A stretch of 64,000 nt of DNA, taken from contig JAUSBC010000029.1 in assembly GCA_030652215.1 (NCBI GenBank), positions 23,967 through 87,966 of the forward strand, written 5' to 3'. Below are positions 54,220 through 62,920 of this stretch, one piece after another (within the stretch, counting starts at the first letter, position 1; each line of letters starts with the position of its first letter). The translations under genes were made by a program, and so were the position numbers. Under the pieces are notes generated by a model. That model did no database searches and had not been told where the DNA came from. It saw nothing but the letters and a program-made list of their open reading frames with translations. Source of the stretch: Sideroxyarcus sp. (GTDB lineage Bacteria > Pseudomonadota > Gammaproteobacteria > Burkholderiales > Gallionellaceae).

Positions 54220-54252
54220 AAAAAAAAATACGGGCACTCTTTCGAGTGCCCG
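54220..54252 (-). terminator. Terminator of the BIG2 lipoprotein gene
   Basis: Minus strand CGGGCACTC-GAAA-GAGTGCCCG followed by TATTTTTTTT, about 45 bp after the stop codon. Confidence 0.88.
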
Positions 54253-54293
54253 TCCCGGTCAGGCGCGGCACGTTCCGCGTACATGCGCTTCCG

Positions 54294-54941
54294 CTACAAG
54301 ACCGTCAGTGTGGCAACGTTGGAAATCGCTCCCTTGGTGGCCGTGATGGTACTGGTGCCCGCACTTACCCCAGTTGCAATGCCGCTGGCGCTGACGGTGA
54401 CTACCGCAGGATTGCTGGAAGTCCAGGTGACCGAGCCCGATATATTCCCGTCAGTCGCATCCGAGAAAGTGCCGGTGGCGGTGAGTACCGTGGTGCTGCC
54501 GCTCGCAAAGGACATGGTCAGCGGGGAAATCGAGAGCCCGGTCAAACTGGCCCCGGTAACTGTGATGCCGGCAGCATCTGAAGTTACACCGTATACGCCG
54601 CCGCCGTTGATGGAAGCCGTTATGCTGGTTGTGCCGATTGCGTTGCCTGTCACCACGCCCGCACTCGATACGCTTGCAGTGGCCGATGCTGCAGATATCC
54701 AACTGACCGTGCTGGTGATATCGGCAGTCGATCCGTTCGTGTAGCTGCCGATGGCCGCCAAATTGGATGTCTCCCCGCTGATGATCGTGGCGGACGCCGG
54801 CGTAACGGCGATGCTGGTCGGTGTGGAAGCAGTCGACGGGCTTGAATACCCGTCACCGCATCCGCCCATGGACCATGCTGATAATACAAGCAGACCGATA
54901 CCGAGCCAGTTTGTGTGATGGTTTAAGGTGAATTGCCTCAT
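54294..54941 (-). CDS. BIG2 (bacterial Ig-like) lipoprotein
   Basis: 215 residues from MRQFTLNHHT, with GGAGG just upstream; the track start adds 15 residues. Lipobox SMGGC, then two BIG2 repeats (PTSIAVTPASATIISGETSNL and LTGLSISPLTMSFASGSTTVL), each about 85 residues with the usual VTWTSSNPAVVTVSASG. Envelope protein, possibly adhesive or structural. It stands between two paralogous YIP1-like genes on the same strand. Confidence 0.82.
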   Translation of the reverse strand: MRQFTLNHHTNWLGIGLLVLSAWSMGGCGDGYSSPSTASTPTSIAVTPASATIISGETSNLAAIGSYTNGSTADITSTVSWISAASATASVSSAGVVTGNAIGTTSITASINGGGVYGVTSDAAGITVTGASLTGLSISPLTMSFASGSTTVLTATGTFSDATDGNISGSVTWTSSNPAVVTVSASGIATGVSAGTSTITATKGAISNVATLTVL

Positions 54942-55097
54942 GATAACCTCCACTTTCAGTACTGAATCAGGTTGAATTGATCCCATTCGATATTGCGGCA
55001 GGTCAATATATTCTTCTCTCCTGCTTCGGGTAAATACGCTGGATTGCTGATGTTGCGATTGCCCGACAATTCGAATTGTTCCGTGTCGAAATACAAA

Positions 55098-55123
55098 GCG
55101 GGAAAGGCTTCCGCCTTTCCCGC
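55098..55123 (-). terminator. Terminator after the second YIP1-like gene
   Basis: GCGGGAAAGGC-TTCC-GCCTTTCCCGC, perfect 11-bp arms; on the minus strand TTTGTATTT follows. Confidence 0.8.
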
Positions 55124-55157
55124 CCCCAGCCGCATTGCTCTGGTGTTTCCTGTCAGT

Positions 55158-55748
55158 TCAGACCAGAAGCAACAGGCTGGATGAAACGAAGCTCCATGTC
55201 ATCAGCGTCAGGATCATCATCGTGACCCACGCTACCATTCCAGCCGCGAGGATGGAACCGGACAGCATAAAGGCCTGATTGTCATCCTTGACCTTGAGAA
55301 TCGACGGCACGCTGTAGAAGATCAGTATGCCGGAGAGCGTCAACGCCGCCGCACCTGCAGTGATGTTAACGATAAAGCTGGGGATGAACAGGAACAGCGG
55401 AGCAAGCCATAACGGCGTGGGCACCACCACCGCCAGCTTGTAGCAATCCTCAAAAGCGGGCTTCATGTCGATCACATCGCTCAGACTCCGGATAAGATAG
55501 GCGACCACAAAAGTCATCACCAATTCGACGACGAAGAATACGCCGCCAATGGTCAGCAACTGCAAGTCGCTTAACATAGGCAACATGTTGCCGCCATAGG
55601 TAACGCCGGCGTAGTAAATCATCGCCGGGGGAATTACGGACAGCGGCACCGCGTAGAACAGGAGCATCTTCACAACGGAAATGTGAATGTGCGACAACGT
55701 GTCCCATGCTTCGGAATGGGGAGCATGAGGAATATGAAGTTGAGCCAT
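55158..55748 (-). CDS. YIP1-family membrane protein, paralogue 2
   Basis: 196 residues, clearly homologous over the full length to the 53511 gene (PLSVIPPAMIYYAGVTYGG, LAVVVPTPLWLAPLFLFIPSFI). About five membrane helices. GGAGG lies 8 bases before the ATG. The upstream region shares GCGGTCTAYGC with paralogue 1 at nearly the same distance from the start, so the duplication included the promoter. Confidence 0.75.
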   Translation of the reverse strand: MAQLHIPHAPHSEAWDTLSHIHISVVKMLLFYAVPLSVIPPAMIYYAGVTYGGNMLPMLSDLQLLTIGGVFFVVELVMTFVVAYLIRSLSDVIDMKPAFEDCYKLAVVVPTPLWLAPLFLFIPSFIVNITAGAAALTLSGILIFYSVPSILKVKDDNQAFMLSGSILAAGMVAWVTMMILTLMTWSFVSSSLLLLV

Positions 55749-55782
55749 GATAAACCTCCAATCTTCAAAAGATCCGGTAAAC

Positions 55783-55793
55783 GCATAGACCGC
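55783..55793 (-). promoter_or_regulatory. Shared upstream element of the YIP1-like genes
   Basis: GCGGTCTATGC on the minus strand, 34 bp before the ATG; GCGGTCTACGC stands 33 bp before the ATG of the paralogue (54132-54142). Conserved in otherwise diverged upstream DNA, so probably part of the promoter. Confidence 0.5.
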
Positions 55794-55928
55794 AGGATTG
55801 GAAAAAAGTTACTTGTCGACTTGCGCATATACGGTCCCAATAGCAACTCGACTATGCACGAGGAAACACCGATCAAGTTCGTTCGCACTTTCTACAAGCT
55901 CCGGGGTGCCCGGGAATCTGCATTTCCA

Positions 55929-56258
55929 CTAATGATATTCCGGCACTTCCATTTCGATTTGAACCAGACCGTGTGACACCCGCACCAGAAATGTTTCCAA
56001 TTTTTCAGTGCCGGGGTTGTCCGCTCTGGCGCCCGTCTTGACCGAATAGCGCTCGCCATGACGCGGGCATATGATCTCGTCGCCGCGCAACACACCGCCG
56101 AACAGTGCGCCCCCGTCGGTCGGGCATGCATCCTTGATGGCATAGTATTCGCCGTCAATGTTGAATACGGCGACGGGGAGTCCGCGCACTTCCAATGCAC
56201 GGGCGCTACCCGGGGTCAGGTAATAGACATTGGCAACATCCAGCCATCTGCTCATCAT
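55929..56258 (-). CDS. Rieske/NirD-like protein with a lost cluster ligand
   Basis: 109 residues from the first of two adjacent ATGs (56258), with AAAGGA upstream; the track start adds 16 residues. The fold pattern of a small Rieske ferredoxin is clear (VFNIDGEYYAIKDACP, CPRHGERYSVKTG), but the first cluster motif CPH is CPT, while the second CPRH is intact. A normal 2Cys/2His [2Fe-2S] cluster is therefore unlikely. The gene lies downstream of a NifX-like gene on the same strand, separated by 337 bp that hold a palindromic repeat and no gene. Confidence 0.75.
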   Translation of the reverse strand: MMSRWLDVANVYYLTPGSARALEVRGLPVAVFNIDGEYYAIKDACPTDGGALFGGVLRGDEIICPRHGERYSVKTGARADNPGTEKLETFLVRVSHGLVQIEMEVPEYH

Positions 56259-56514
56259 GTATTCCTTTCTTCCAATAGCAGTAGTGCCTTTGTCCTCGCT
56301 TCGCACCGGAATAAGGAATCAATACTTGCTCAGCGATAGGGAATCAATAATCCAGAACGGAATATTGAGAAGACAACTACTGTCACGAGCTTTGACAAAC
56401 CGAACAATTCAAAGTTGCCCAAGGGGCGGCACATGGACATGTGCGCGAGGTGAAAGTCCGGGGGGCTGCGCTGACAAACAACGATACCTGCGAGCGATTC
56501 AATCAGCCCTGTAG

Positions 56515-56541
56515 CCCGGATGGAATGCAACGGAATCCGGG
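56515..56541. repeat. CCCGGAT palindrome, copy 2
   Basis: CCCGGAT and ATCCGGG flank GGAATGCAACGGA; same family as 49396. It lies in the 337-bp gap 56259-56595, where I see no gene. Confidence 0.6.
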
Positions 56542-56595
56542 GCATTTGAACCGCGCATATCCACCACCAACTCCTCTGTGCAACATTACTCGATT

Positions 56596-56982
56596 CTAAT
56601 GGCTGGAAAAAAGGTCACGCAGTTTGCATAGCGTGGTTGTGATATCGAAACGTGTCTCCGGCAAAGCTTCGCCGTTAAGTATCTTGTGCAACGCGACGAG
56701 CGGATCGACTTCCCCGGTGAGCAGAACTTGCGCGCCCCATTTTTCCATGTGGCGCACATAACCGTCGCCGGCACTGGCCGCAACAACGATCTCGACACCA
56801 TGCAGCGGATGCGGGCCGTCGTCCTTGAAATAATGCGGCAGTTGTTCTTTGCTGAGTTGGATGCGCTGCGGCTCGGGAATGGCTTTTCCCGGCTCGCAGT
56901 CGAAGACCAGCCAGTCCCGGGTTTGGCCGGCGTGGCCCGAGACTTTATCCCAGCGGTCGTTTGTGGCGATAGCGATTTTCAT
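56596..56982 (-). CDS. NifX/NafY-like (dinitrogenase cofactor family) protein
   Basis: 128 residues with the NifB/NifX-type fold: MKIAIATNDRWDKVSGHAGQTRDWLVFD at the start and a GVEIVVAASAGDGYVRHMEKWGAQVLLTGEVDPL middle. Such proteins carry iron-sulfur or iron-molybdenum cofactor precursors, but many outside nif clusters have unknown roles. No nif genes are in the window. The family is confident, the function not. Confidence 0.8.
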   Translation of the reverse strand: MKIAIATNDRWDKVSGHAGQTRDWLVFDCEPGKAIPEPQRIQLSKEQLPHYFKDDGPHPLHGVEIVVAASAGDGYVRHMEKWGAQVLLTGEVDPLVALHKILNGEALPETRFDITTTLCKLRDLFSSH

Positions 56983-57049
56983 GATCGGGTATTGCCCGGT
57001 CCAGGCTCGTGCAGAATTTTACGAAGTCAGTTGCAGGGCACCGCTTCCG

Positions 57050-57955
57050 CTATTTCTGCGTCTTCACAATACTCATCGCTGCTGCCACCATCGTTCCCAT
57101 TTCCGCCAGGTTGCCCGGCAGGATGAGTGTGTTGCCTTCCTTGGCGACGTTGCCGAAGGCTTCTACATATTGTTCCGCAACCTTGAGGTTGACGGCTTCC
57201 ATGCCGCCCGGCATCTGGATGGCCTGCGCCACTTGCTGGATTGCCTGGGCGTTAGCCGCAGCAACAGCCTTGATGGCTTCCGCCTCACCTTGCGCGCGAT
57301 TGATGGCGGACTGCTTCTCGCCTTCCGAACGCTGGATGAAGGCTTCGCGTTCGCCGGTGGCGATGTTGATCTGTTCCTGCTTGCGGCCTTCGGATGCGGC
57401 GATGAGGGCGCGCTTCTCGCGCTCGGCGGTGATCTGCGCCTGCATGGCGTGCAGGATTTCTTTCGGCGGAGTCAGGTCCTTGATCTCGTAGCGCAGCACT
57501 TTCACGCCCCAACTAGTGGCGGCTTCATCCAGTGCGGCCACCACGGCATGGTTGATCGCATCGCGCTCCTCGAAGGTCTTGTCCAGTTCCATCTTGCCGA
57601 TGACGGAACGTAATGTGGTTTGCGCCAGTTGCGTGATCGCCATGATGTAGTTGCTGGTGCCATAAGAAGCGAGCTTGGGATCGGTCACCTGAAAATACAG
57701 GATGCCGTCCACCTGCAACTGGGTATTGTCCTTGGTGATACAAACCTGGCTGGGCACGTCCAGCGGGACTTCCTTGAGCAGATGCTTGTAGGCCACGCGA
57801 TCCACAAACGGAATCACGATGTTCAGACCGGGCAACAAGGCCGCGTGAAATCTTCCAAGACGCTCTACCACCCAGGAGTTTTGCTGGGGAACGACCTTGA
57901 GTGCCTTGATGACAAAAATGATGGCTGCAATCAGTATGAACAGTGCGATTTCCAT
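57050..57955 (-). CDS. SPFH/Band 7 paraslipin
   Basis: 301 residues: an N-terminal membrane anchor (ALFILIAAIIFVIKAL), the SPFH domain (about 20-190, VVPQQNSWVVERLGRFHAALLPGLNIVIPF) and a coiled-coil with repeated EGEK/REKRALIAASEGRK pattern, as in QmcA/stomatin. Paraslipins form membrane microdomain scaffolds. It follows an NfeD gene by 9 bases on the same strand, the classic paraslipin-NfeD pair. Confidence 0.92.
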   Translation of the reverse strand: MEIALFILIAAIIFVIKALKVVPQQNSWVVERLGRFHAALLPGLNIVIPFVDRVAYKHLLKEVPLDVPSQVCITKDNTQLQVDGILYFQVTDPKLASYGTSNYIMAITQLAQTTLRSVIGKMELDKTFEERDAINHAVVAALDEAATSWGVKVLRYEIKDLTPPKEILHAMQAQITAEREKRALIAASEGRKQEQINIATGEREAFIQRSEGEKQSAINRAQGEAEAIKAVAAANAQAIQQVAQAIQMPGGMEAVNLKVAEQYVEAFGNVAKEGNTLILPGNLAEMGTMVAAAMSIVKTQK

Positions 57956-57964
57956 GGTTTCTCC

Positions 57965-58390
57965 TTATTGTTGCTGTAATTTGCGGTGCGTCAGCACCAG
58001 ACCGGAGCCGCGCACTTCCGCAATGTAAAGCGTTGCTTCATGCGGGGTATCTGCCGATTCCGGCTCGGCATCCCATTCGGCACCCCGGTAAAACACCCGT
58101 GCCGTACCGTTGTCGTTCCAGGTGATCACTTTTACCGGCAGGCCGATGTCGAGGCTGGCATTCGAGGTTTCGCCGGTTTGGGTGCTTTTCCAGCGCCGCA
58201 AAAAAATCGTGCCCGCGATGCCCGTCAAAGCGCTGAGGACCAATTGCCATGCCAATCCCGCCCCCAGCAGCGCCGCCGCGCCGCCCAATGCGACCGCAAT
58301 GGCAAGCACCAGCAGATAGAAAGTGCCGGTGACCATTTCCAGGCCAGCCAGTACCAATGCCAGCAAGAACCAGTAAATATAGTTTTCCAT
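57965..58390 (-). CDS. nfeD: NfeD-like protein (short form)
   Basis: 141 residues: hydrophobic N-terminal half with three to four helices (YWFLLALVLAGLEMVTGTFYLLVLAIAVALGGAAALLGAG) and a C-terminal OB-fold domain (IGLPVKVITWNDNGTARVFYRGAEWDAE). The ClpP-like protease domain of long NfeD is absent, as in short forms. It is the first gene of a pair with the paraslipin and has a promoter-like block upstream. Confidence 0.9.
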   Translation of the reverse strand: MENYIYWFLLALVLAGLEMVTGTFYLLVLAIAVALGGAAALLGAGLAWQLVLSALTGIAGTIFLRRWKSTQTGETSNASLDIGLPVKVITWNDNGTARVFYRGAEWDAEPESADTPHEATLYIAEVRGSGLVLTHRKLQQQ

Positions 58391-58450
58391 GACTTCCTTT
58401 CCGCTCCTCCATGTTGTGCTTCGTCGCCCGCATCACGACGGACAGTCCGC

Positions 58451-58499
58451 AATCTATCAGCAAAACCCCTTCCAGGCCATATACATTGGTACAGGCTTT
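58451..58499 (-). promoter_or_regulatory. 49-bp promoter-like block, class A variant
   Basis: Minus strand GTATATGGCCTGGAAGGGG, then TTTTGCTGATAGATT. ATATGG falls at exactly the same distance from the -10 as in the copy at 53360; the left half of the dyad differs (CCTGTACC). It lies about 60 bp before nfeD. Confidence 0.5.
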
Positions 58500-58632
58500 T
58501 TGTTGTACCAACTTTGGACAAATTTGCTCTAATGTTTCCCGGTATGCTGCCGAAGGAGACCAGTAGCCCGAGTGTTTTATCCGAACCATCGCAGGCGCAA
58601 GTACGGCTTGGCATTTTCGCAGGGGACGCGGC

Positions 58633-60693
58633 ATGTACAAATTTTTGGACAATCTGAGCATACGCAACAAGATATGGCTGATGGTGGCACTTTTCATCAG
58701 TGCCATCGTGGGCGGCAGCGTCATCGACGTGATGACGATCCGCAGCACCTTGTGGGCCGAGAAAGAGCTGAAGACCCGCCACCTGGTCGAAACGGCATAC
58801 AGCGTGCTGGCGCGCAATTACGAACTCCAGAAGGCCGGTGTACTGACCGAAGCTGCGGCACGCGCCGAGGCCATCAATACCATCAAGGCGTTGCGCTACG
58901 AAGAAAAGGAATACTACTGGCTCAACGATCTGGGCAAGCCTGTCCCCACCATGATCATGCACCCGACGGTCCCGTCGCTCGACGGCAAGCTACTGGATGC
59001 GGAGCGCTTCAATTGCGCGACCAGCCAGAGTTTCGGCGATGCCGCCGCACCGGTAGACACGGGCGGCAAGAAGAATCTGTTCGTGGCTTTCGTCGAAGTC
59101 GTCGAAAAAAGCGGCAAGGGTTACGTCACCTACAACTGGCCCAAGCCCAAGGAGGGCGGCGGCGTGACCGAAGAGCTATTCCCGAAACTGTCCTATGTTA
59201 AGAAATTCGAACCCTGGGGTTGGCTGATCGGCTCCGGCATCTATGTGGACGACGTGGATGCCGCAGTGCGCGCCCAGACTTGGCATAACATCTGGATGAT
59301 GCTGGGCGCCTCCATCGTGCTGCTGTTAATCGCCGGGACTTTAAGCAAAAGCATCACCCGGCCGTTGGCCGAAGTCGCCGACGCGATGGGTGACATCGTG
59401 AACGGGGATGGCGATTTGACGAAACGATTGTCCGAGCGCGGCGGGGCCGAAATCGTGCGTCTCGCCACCGGCTTCAACCTGTTTGCGGCCAAGATACAGC
59501 AAGCCATGCTGCGCGTGGTCGAGGCTACGCACCTGATCAATGCGGATTCGGCGCGGCTTTCCTCGGTAGCACAACAAACCGGGGACAGCATCAATCAGCA
59601 GGATGCGGAAACCGCTGCGGTTGCCAAGGCTATCCAGGACATGCTTGCCGCGGTGCGGCGCGTGGCCGAAAGTTCCGGGAACGCGGTGACGGCTGCCCAG
59701 CAGGCCGACACCGAAGCCAATCTCGGCATGCAGGTGGTGAACGAGACCATTGCTTCGATTCATTCCGTGGCCGGTGAAGTCGGGCGCGCTGCAGTCGTGA
59801 TCTCCGAACTGGAAGACGACAGCCGTAACATCGGCACGATTCTGGAAACAATCAAGGGCATCGCCGACCAGACCAATCTGCTGGCGCTCAATGCCGCCAT
59901 TGAGGCCGCGCGCGCGGGCGAACAGGGGCGCGGGTTTGCCGTGGTCGCGGACGAGGTGCGCAAGCTGTCGCAAAGCACGCAGGAGGCAACAGCGCGCATC
60001 CAGGAATTGATCGAGCGTCTGCAAGCCAAAGCGCTTGCGGCAGTCAAGGTGATGGAAGAAGGACGCCAGCGCGTGGATGCCAGCGTCGGTCAGGCCGGGA
60101 ACGCGGGGGAATCCCTAGGCAAAATCACCAAGGCGGTGACCAGCATCCGCGACATGAATGGCGGGATCGCCAGCTCGGCCAAGGACCAGCTCAGTGTCGC
60201 CGAGGGAATCAGTTCCAGCATCGAGACCATCAACCAGATGGCGACGGTAACCGCTGCCGGCGTAAAGAGCACGGACGATGCCGTGGCCGACCTTGCCAAG
60301 CTCGTGGATCAACTGAAAGCATCGGTCGGACAATTCAAGGTAGGCAGCGGCAAGCTGGATCTGTCGGGCGCCAAATCGGCACACCTGAACTGGAAAACCC
60401 GGTTGCGCAGCTTCCTCGACGGCAAAGCCACGCTGACGGAAGCGGAAGCCGTTTCCCACCAGCAATGCGCCTTCGGCAAATGGTATTACAGCGAGGGATT
60501 GAAGAACTTCGGCCACATTCAGGAGCTGCGCGATGTCGAAGAGCCCCACGCCGAGCTGCACCGGACAATCAAGGAGATTGTGCAGGCTATGAAAAGCGGC
60601 GACAAAGCCGGAGCCGAAAAGCTGTATGCCAAAGTGGACGGGATTTCCAAACGCATCGTGGCGCTGCTCGACAGCGCCGAAAGCAAAGCCTGA
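58633..60693 (+). CDS. Methyl-accepting chemoreceptor with sCache and C-terminal CZB domain
   Basis: 686 residues: membrane helix (about 13-33), periplasmic single-Cache_2 domain ([21 protein letters not shown], about 40-205), second helix ([17 protein letters not shown]), HAMP, MCP signalling domain with the hairpin tip [34 protein letters not shown], and a C-terminal CZB zinc-binding domain ([20 protein letters not shown]). Cache_2 receptors often sense small organic acids; CZB adds zinc or hypochlorite-type input. No che genes are close. Confidence 0.92.
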   Translation: MYKFLDNLSIRNKIWLMVALFISAIVGGSVIDVMTIRSTLWAEKELKTRHLVETAYSVLARNYELQKAGVLTEAAARAEAINTIKALRYEEKEYYWLNDLGKPVPTMIMHPTVPSLDGKLLDAERFNCATSQSFGDAAAPVDTGGKKNLFVAFVEVVEKSGKGYVTYNWPKPKEGGGVTEELFPKLSYVKKFEPWGWLIGSGIYVDDVDAAVRAQTWHNIWMMLGASIVLLLIAGTLSKSITRPLAEVADAMGDIVNGDGDLTKRLSERGGAEIVRLATGFNLFAAKIQQAMLRVVEATHLINADSARLSSVAQQTGDSINQQDAETAAVAKAIQDMLAAVRRVAESSGNAVTAAQQADTEANLGMQVVNETIASIHSVAGEVGRAAVVISELEDDSRNIGTILETIKGIADQTNLLALNAAIEAARAGEQGRGFAVVADEVRKLSQSTQEATARIQELIERLQAKALAAVKVMEEGRQRVDASVGQAGNAGESLGKITKAVTSIRDMNGGIASSAKDQLSVAEGISSSIETINQMATVTAAGVKSTDDAVADLAKLVDQLKASVGQFKVGSGKLDLSGAKSAHLNWKTRLRSFLDGKATLTEAEAVSHQQCAFGKWYYSEGLKNFGHIQELRDVEEPHAELHRTIKEIVQAMKSGDKAGAEKLYAKVDGISKRIVALLDSAESKA

Positions 60694-60717
60694 TTCTCAC
60701 AGAAGGACCAGCGGAAA

Positions 60718-60754
60718 ACGGAACGGGCACTCGAATCGAGTGCCCGTTCCGTTT
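60718..60754 (+). terminator. Terminator of the chemoreceptor gene
   Basis: ACGGAACGGGCACTCGA and its complete complement form a 17-bp stem with a very tight loop, followed by TTTGT, 25 bp after the stop codon. It also faces the convergent DUF805 gene. Confidence 0.85.
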
Positions 60755-60772
60755 GTGCCGCCGTTTCAACAG

Positions 60773-61105
60773 CTAGGCAATCACATCCTTGGGGTTGAAG
60801 CCATACCGGTTTGCGCCCGGCATGCCGTCCTGCAACATGAAATACAGGAACACAATCCCCACCACAGGCACGGCGGCAATCAGAAGCCACCAGCCGCTGC
60901 GATCCACGTCATGCAGCCTGCGCACGGATACGGCGATACTAGGAATCAGGACAGCCAGCATGTAAACGCCCAGCATCCTGTGATTGGTGACAAACAGCGC
61001 GATGCCGACAATGACGTTTAGCAAGGTAAAGTTCCAATACTCTTCCCTCCCCGCCCTGCCTTCGAACGTCGCATAGTTTTTCAATACGTCGATATACCAG
61101 TTCAT
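60773..61105 (-). CDS. DUF805 membrane protein
   Basis: 110 residues with the family pattern FEGRAGREEYWNFTL, RRLHDVDRSGWWLLIAAVPVVGI and a Gly/Asn-rich end (GMPGANRYGFNP). About three membrane helices. Function unknown. A class A promoter-like block is 58 bp upstream. Confidence 0.88.
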   Translation of the reverse strand: MNWYIDVLKNYATFEGRAGREEYWNFTLLNVIVGIALFVTNHRMLGVYMLAVLIPSIAVSVRRLHDVDRSGWWLLIAAVPVVGIVFLYFMLQDGMPGANRYGFNPKDVIA

Positions 61106-61162
61106 GTTTTCCCCTTGGGTATCGCCATTGAGGCTGCATGGTCATTTATCACTTGGCGGCGG

Positions 61163-61211
61163 AGACTAACAACAAAGCTTCTGCCGGAACATATGCCAAA
61201 AGGTATAGACC
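61163..61211 (-). promoter_or_regulatory. 49-bp promoter-like block, class A
   Basis: Minus strand GGTCTATACCTTTTGGCATA, then after 17 bases TTTGTTGTTAGTCT. Spacing from the upstream element to the -10 is identical to the copies at 38345 and 53360. It precedes the DUF805 gene. Confidence 0.65.
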
Positions 61212-61388
61212 TTAGCCTAGTCCGACTGTTTTAACTTATTGAGCAATATGGACAAGTCAATAGCAATGTCGATTAATGCGGTCGGATAATGAGCGACGGA
61301 CGGGGGCTTGAATCAAGTTTCAGAAACACGCGTGCGTTTCAGGATGTAATAATGAAAAATGCTCCCACTACTGGAAGCCTCTTTAAAC

Positions 61389-61435
61389 TGGTGCGCCGGA
61401 AGAGATTCGAACTCCTGCCCCCTTGGTTCGTAGCC
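61389..61435 (-). repeat. Fragment of tRNA-Arg 3' half (att-like direct repeat)
   Basis: 47 bp identical, except for one base, to 63429-63475, which covers the anticodon loop to the CCA end of tRNA-Arg(ACG). Same orientation. The intact tRNA is at the other end of the roughly 2-kb hipBA segment, the usual pattern left by integration into a tRNA 3' end. The rest of the gap 61106-61591 shows only the promoter-like block at 61163. Confidence 0.85.
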
Positions 61436-61591
61436 TGCACAACCAAGAATTTTTTTACTCATTACATATCGAATGGTTAGGCAACATCAAATGCACTATT
61501 GTTTGCCTGATTAGCCCTATTTAAGCAGTTGATTTGGTTAACGGCAGTTCAGCTCACTAGTACGTGTTTTACTTTTGCCCATTGACTGCTA

Positions 61592-62920
61592 TCAGGCACC
61601 TGCCTTAAGTCGATTCATCTGATCGAGAAGGCCGCTGAATATTCTCTCAGACACAATGGTTGGGAACCCGGCCGGAAGCTCCTTTGATACTGACTCGATC
61701 ACCTCTGGTGTAATTGCAACCAGGCGCTGAATGACCGCTTCGAAATCAGAACCCAAAGCGTTAGCTTTGGCAACTTCATTCCAGTGTCGGCGTTGGATGT
61801 CAGCCATACGGTAGTGAGCGTTCTTCGTGCGCAATGCCATGGCCAGCTTCACTTTCTTCCACTGAAACTCACGCGCCCCCTTGCCGATTATTGGCCAGGC
61901 AGACATGACATCGTAAAAGGGCGTGAGTAAGAAATGATCCTGCTGTCCGATGAAGATACTGAAATTTTTGGCATGACCATCGGGTGCGGCGAGCATCCAG
62001 AAGATCAATTGAGCAGCCATAAAGTTCTTACGGTCAGCTTCTGCATCGTCGCTGCCGCGCAATATGTCAAGAATGGTGGACATCCCTGGGCCTCCATTTT
62101 CTTCGTACTTTTGTTCTGGCGACATTCCTGTCACCTGGCAAAAGTCCTCCTGAGGAAGGCGAGCCCACCAGCCGTCGATGAGACGACGGTCAAATCGTGT
62201 GACCACCAGTACCTTGTGGCGACCGAACATCCCAAAAGAAGAGTCGGCAACCGGAAGCCCGTAGGCGCGTAAGAGCTTCGCACAAAGCCATTCGTTCTCG
62301 ACGGAGGTGGAAAAGTCAGCGCGCATTCCGCCCACCTCACCCAAGGGCAGCTTCAGGATGTGCGTTGTAGGTGTCGACCCACGAGGCCGACACCATTGAT
62401 CGTTGTGCCAGAGCAGCGCGGTTTTTTCCTGTGCGCCGGCAATCGATATACGCAGCTCATCTTCCTCGGGCACACCGATGTTTCGATTGCTTACGGTATC
62501 GTCGAGGATTCTTTCAATTTCTGATTCGGAGAGCGGCTCGGCATCAATTCCACGAACATCAGGTGCTGGGCTACCCCCGGGAAGCAGTTGTATGGCGCCG
62601 ACGCAATCGCGACCGATCTTCTCAAGGAGCTGGAATGCATGGGTTGAACCGGCAGCGAATTTGGAGGCCAGGCGTTGGCGAATGCCCTTGCTGTCGGGAA
62701 GCAGGTTGTCGAAGTAGAATTCGACGACCTTCCCGGAAAACGGTGTGGTCCCTCGGGAAAGTGGCAGCGACAGGGATAGTGAACGTTTCAGTGGATTTTC
62801 GAGCCAGACCTGATCGTAGGCAAACGAATGCACTCCCGCAGAGGTAAACGTCCAATGCCCAACCAACTCGCCGTTCATCCAGACATCCAGCGTCTTTCTG
62901 GATGAGGGACGCCCAGCCAT
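61592..62920 (-). CDS. hipA: HipA-type serine/threonine kinase toxin
   Basis: 442 residues, the usual HipA length. N-terminal HipA_N (about 10-110, NGELVGHWTFTSAGVHSFAY), then the kinase with SIAGAQEKTAL (the Ser is the autophosphorylation site in E. coli HipA), the catalytic loop DGHAKNFSI and metal Asp in TPFYDVMSAWP. HipA phosphorylates glutamyl-tRNA synthetase, giving growth arrest. All key residues are kept, so it should be active. Downstream of, and overlapping by one base, hipB. Confidence 0.93.
   Translation of the reverse strand: MAGRPSSRKTLDVWMNGELVGHWTFTSAGVHSFAYDQVWLENPLKRSLSLSLPLSRGTTPFSGKVVEFYFDNLLPDSKGIRQRLASKFAAGSTHAFQLLEKIGRDCVGAIQLLPGGSPAPDVRGIDAEPLSESEIERILDDTVSNRNIGVPEEDELRISIAGAQEKTALLWHNDQWCRPRGSTPTTHILKLPLGEVGGMRADFSTSVENEWLCAKLLRAYGLPVADSSFGMFGRHKVLVVTRFDRRLIDGWWARLPQEDFCQVTGMSPEQKYEENGGPGMSTILDILRGSDDAEADRKNFMAAQLIFWMLAAPDGHAKNFSIFIGQQDHFLLTPFYDVMSAWPIIGKGAREFQWKKVKLAMALRTKNAHYRMADIQRRHWNEVAKANALGSDFEAVIQRLVAITPEVIESVSKELPAGFPTIVSERIFSGLLDQMNRLKAGA

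Noticed and set aside
54294-54941. Possible phage tail or adhesin protein
   Set aside because: BIG2 domains occur in phage proteins, but the lipobox, single-gene context and terminator point to a cellular lipoprotein.
56596-56982. Evidence for nitrogen fixation
   Set aside because: NifX-like proteins are widespread outside nif clusters and no other nif gene is in the window.
38345-61211. Reading the 49-bp block as a sigma-54 promoter (TTGGCA...TTGC)
   Set aside because: The GG and GC elements are about twice the required distance apart; an extended -10 fits better.
61289-61480. 63-residue ORF with VRRKRFELLPPWFVA
   Set aside because: This peptide is a translation of the tRNA-Arg fragment, a well-known false protein; the DNA is an att-like repeat.
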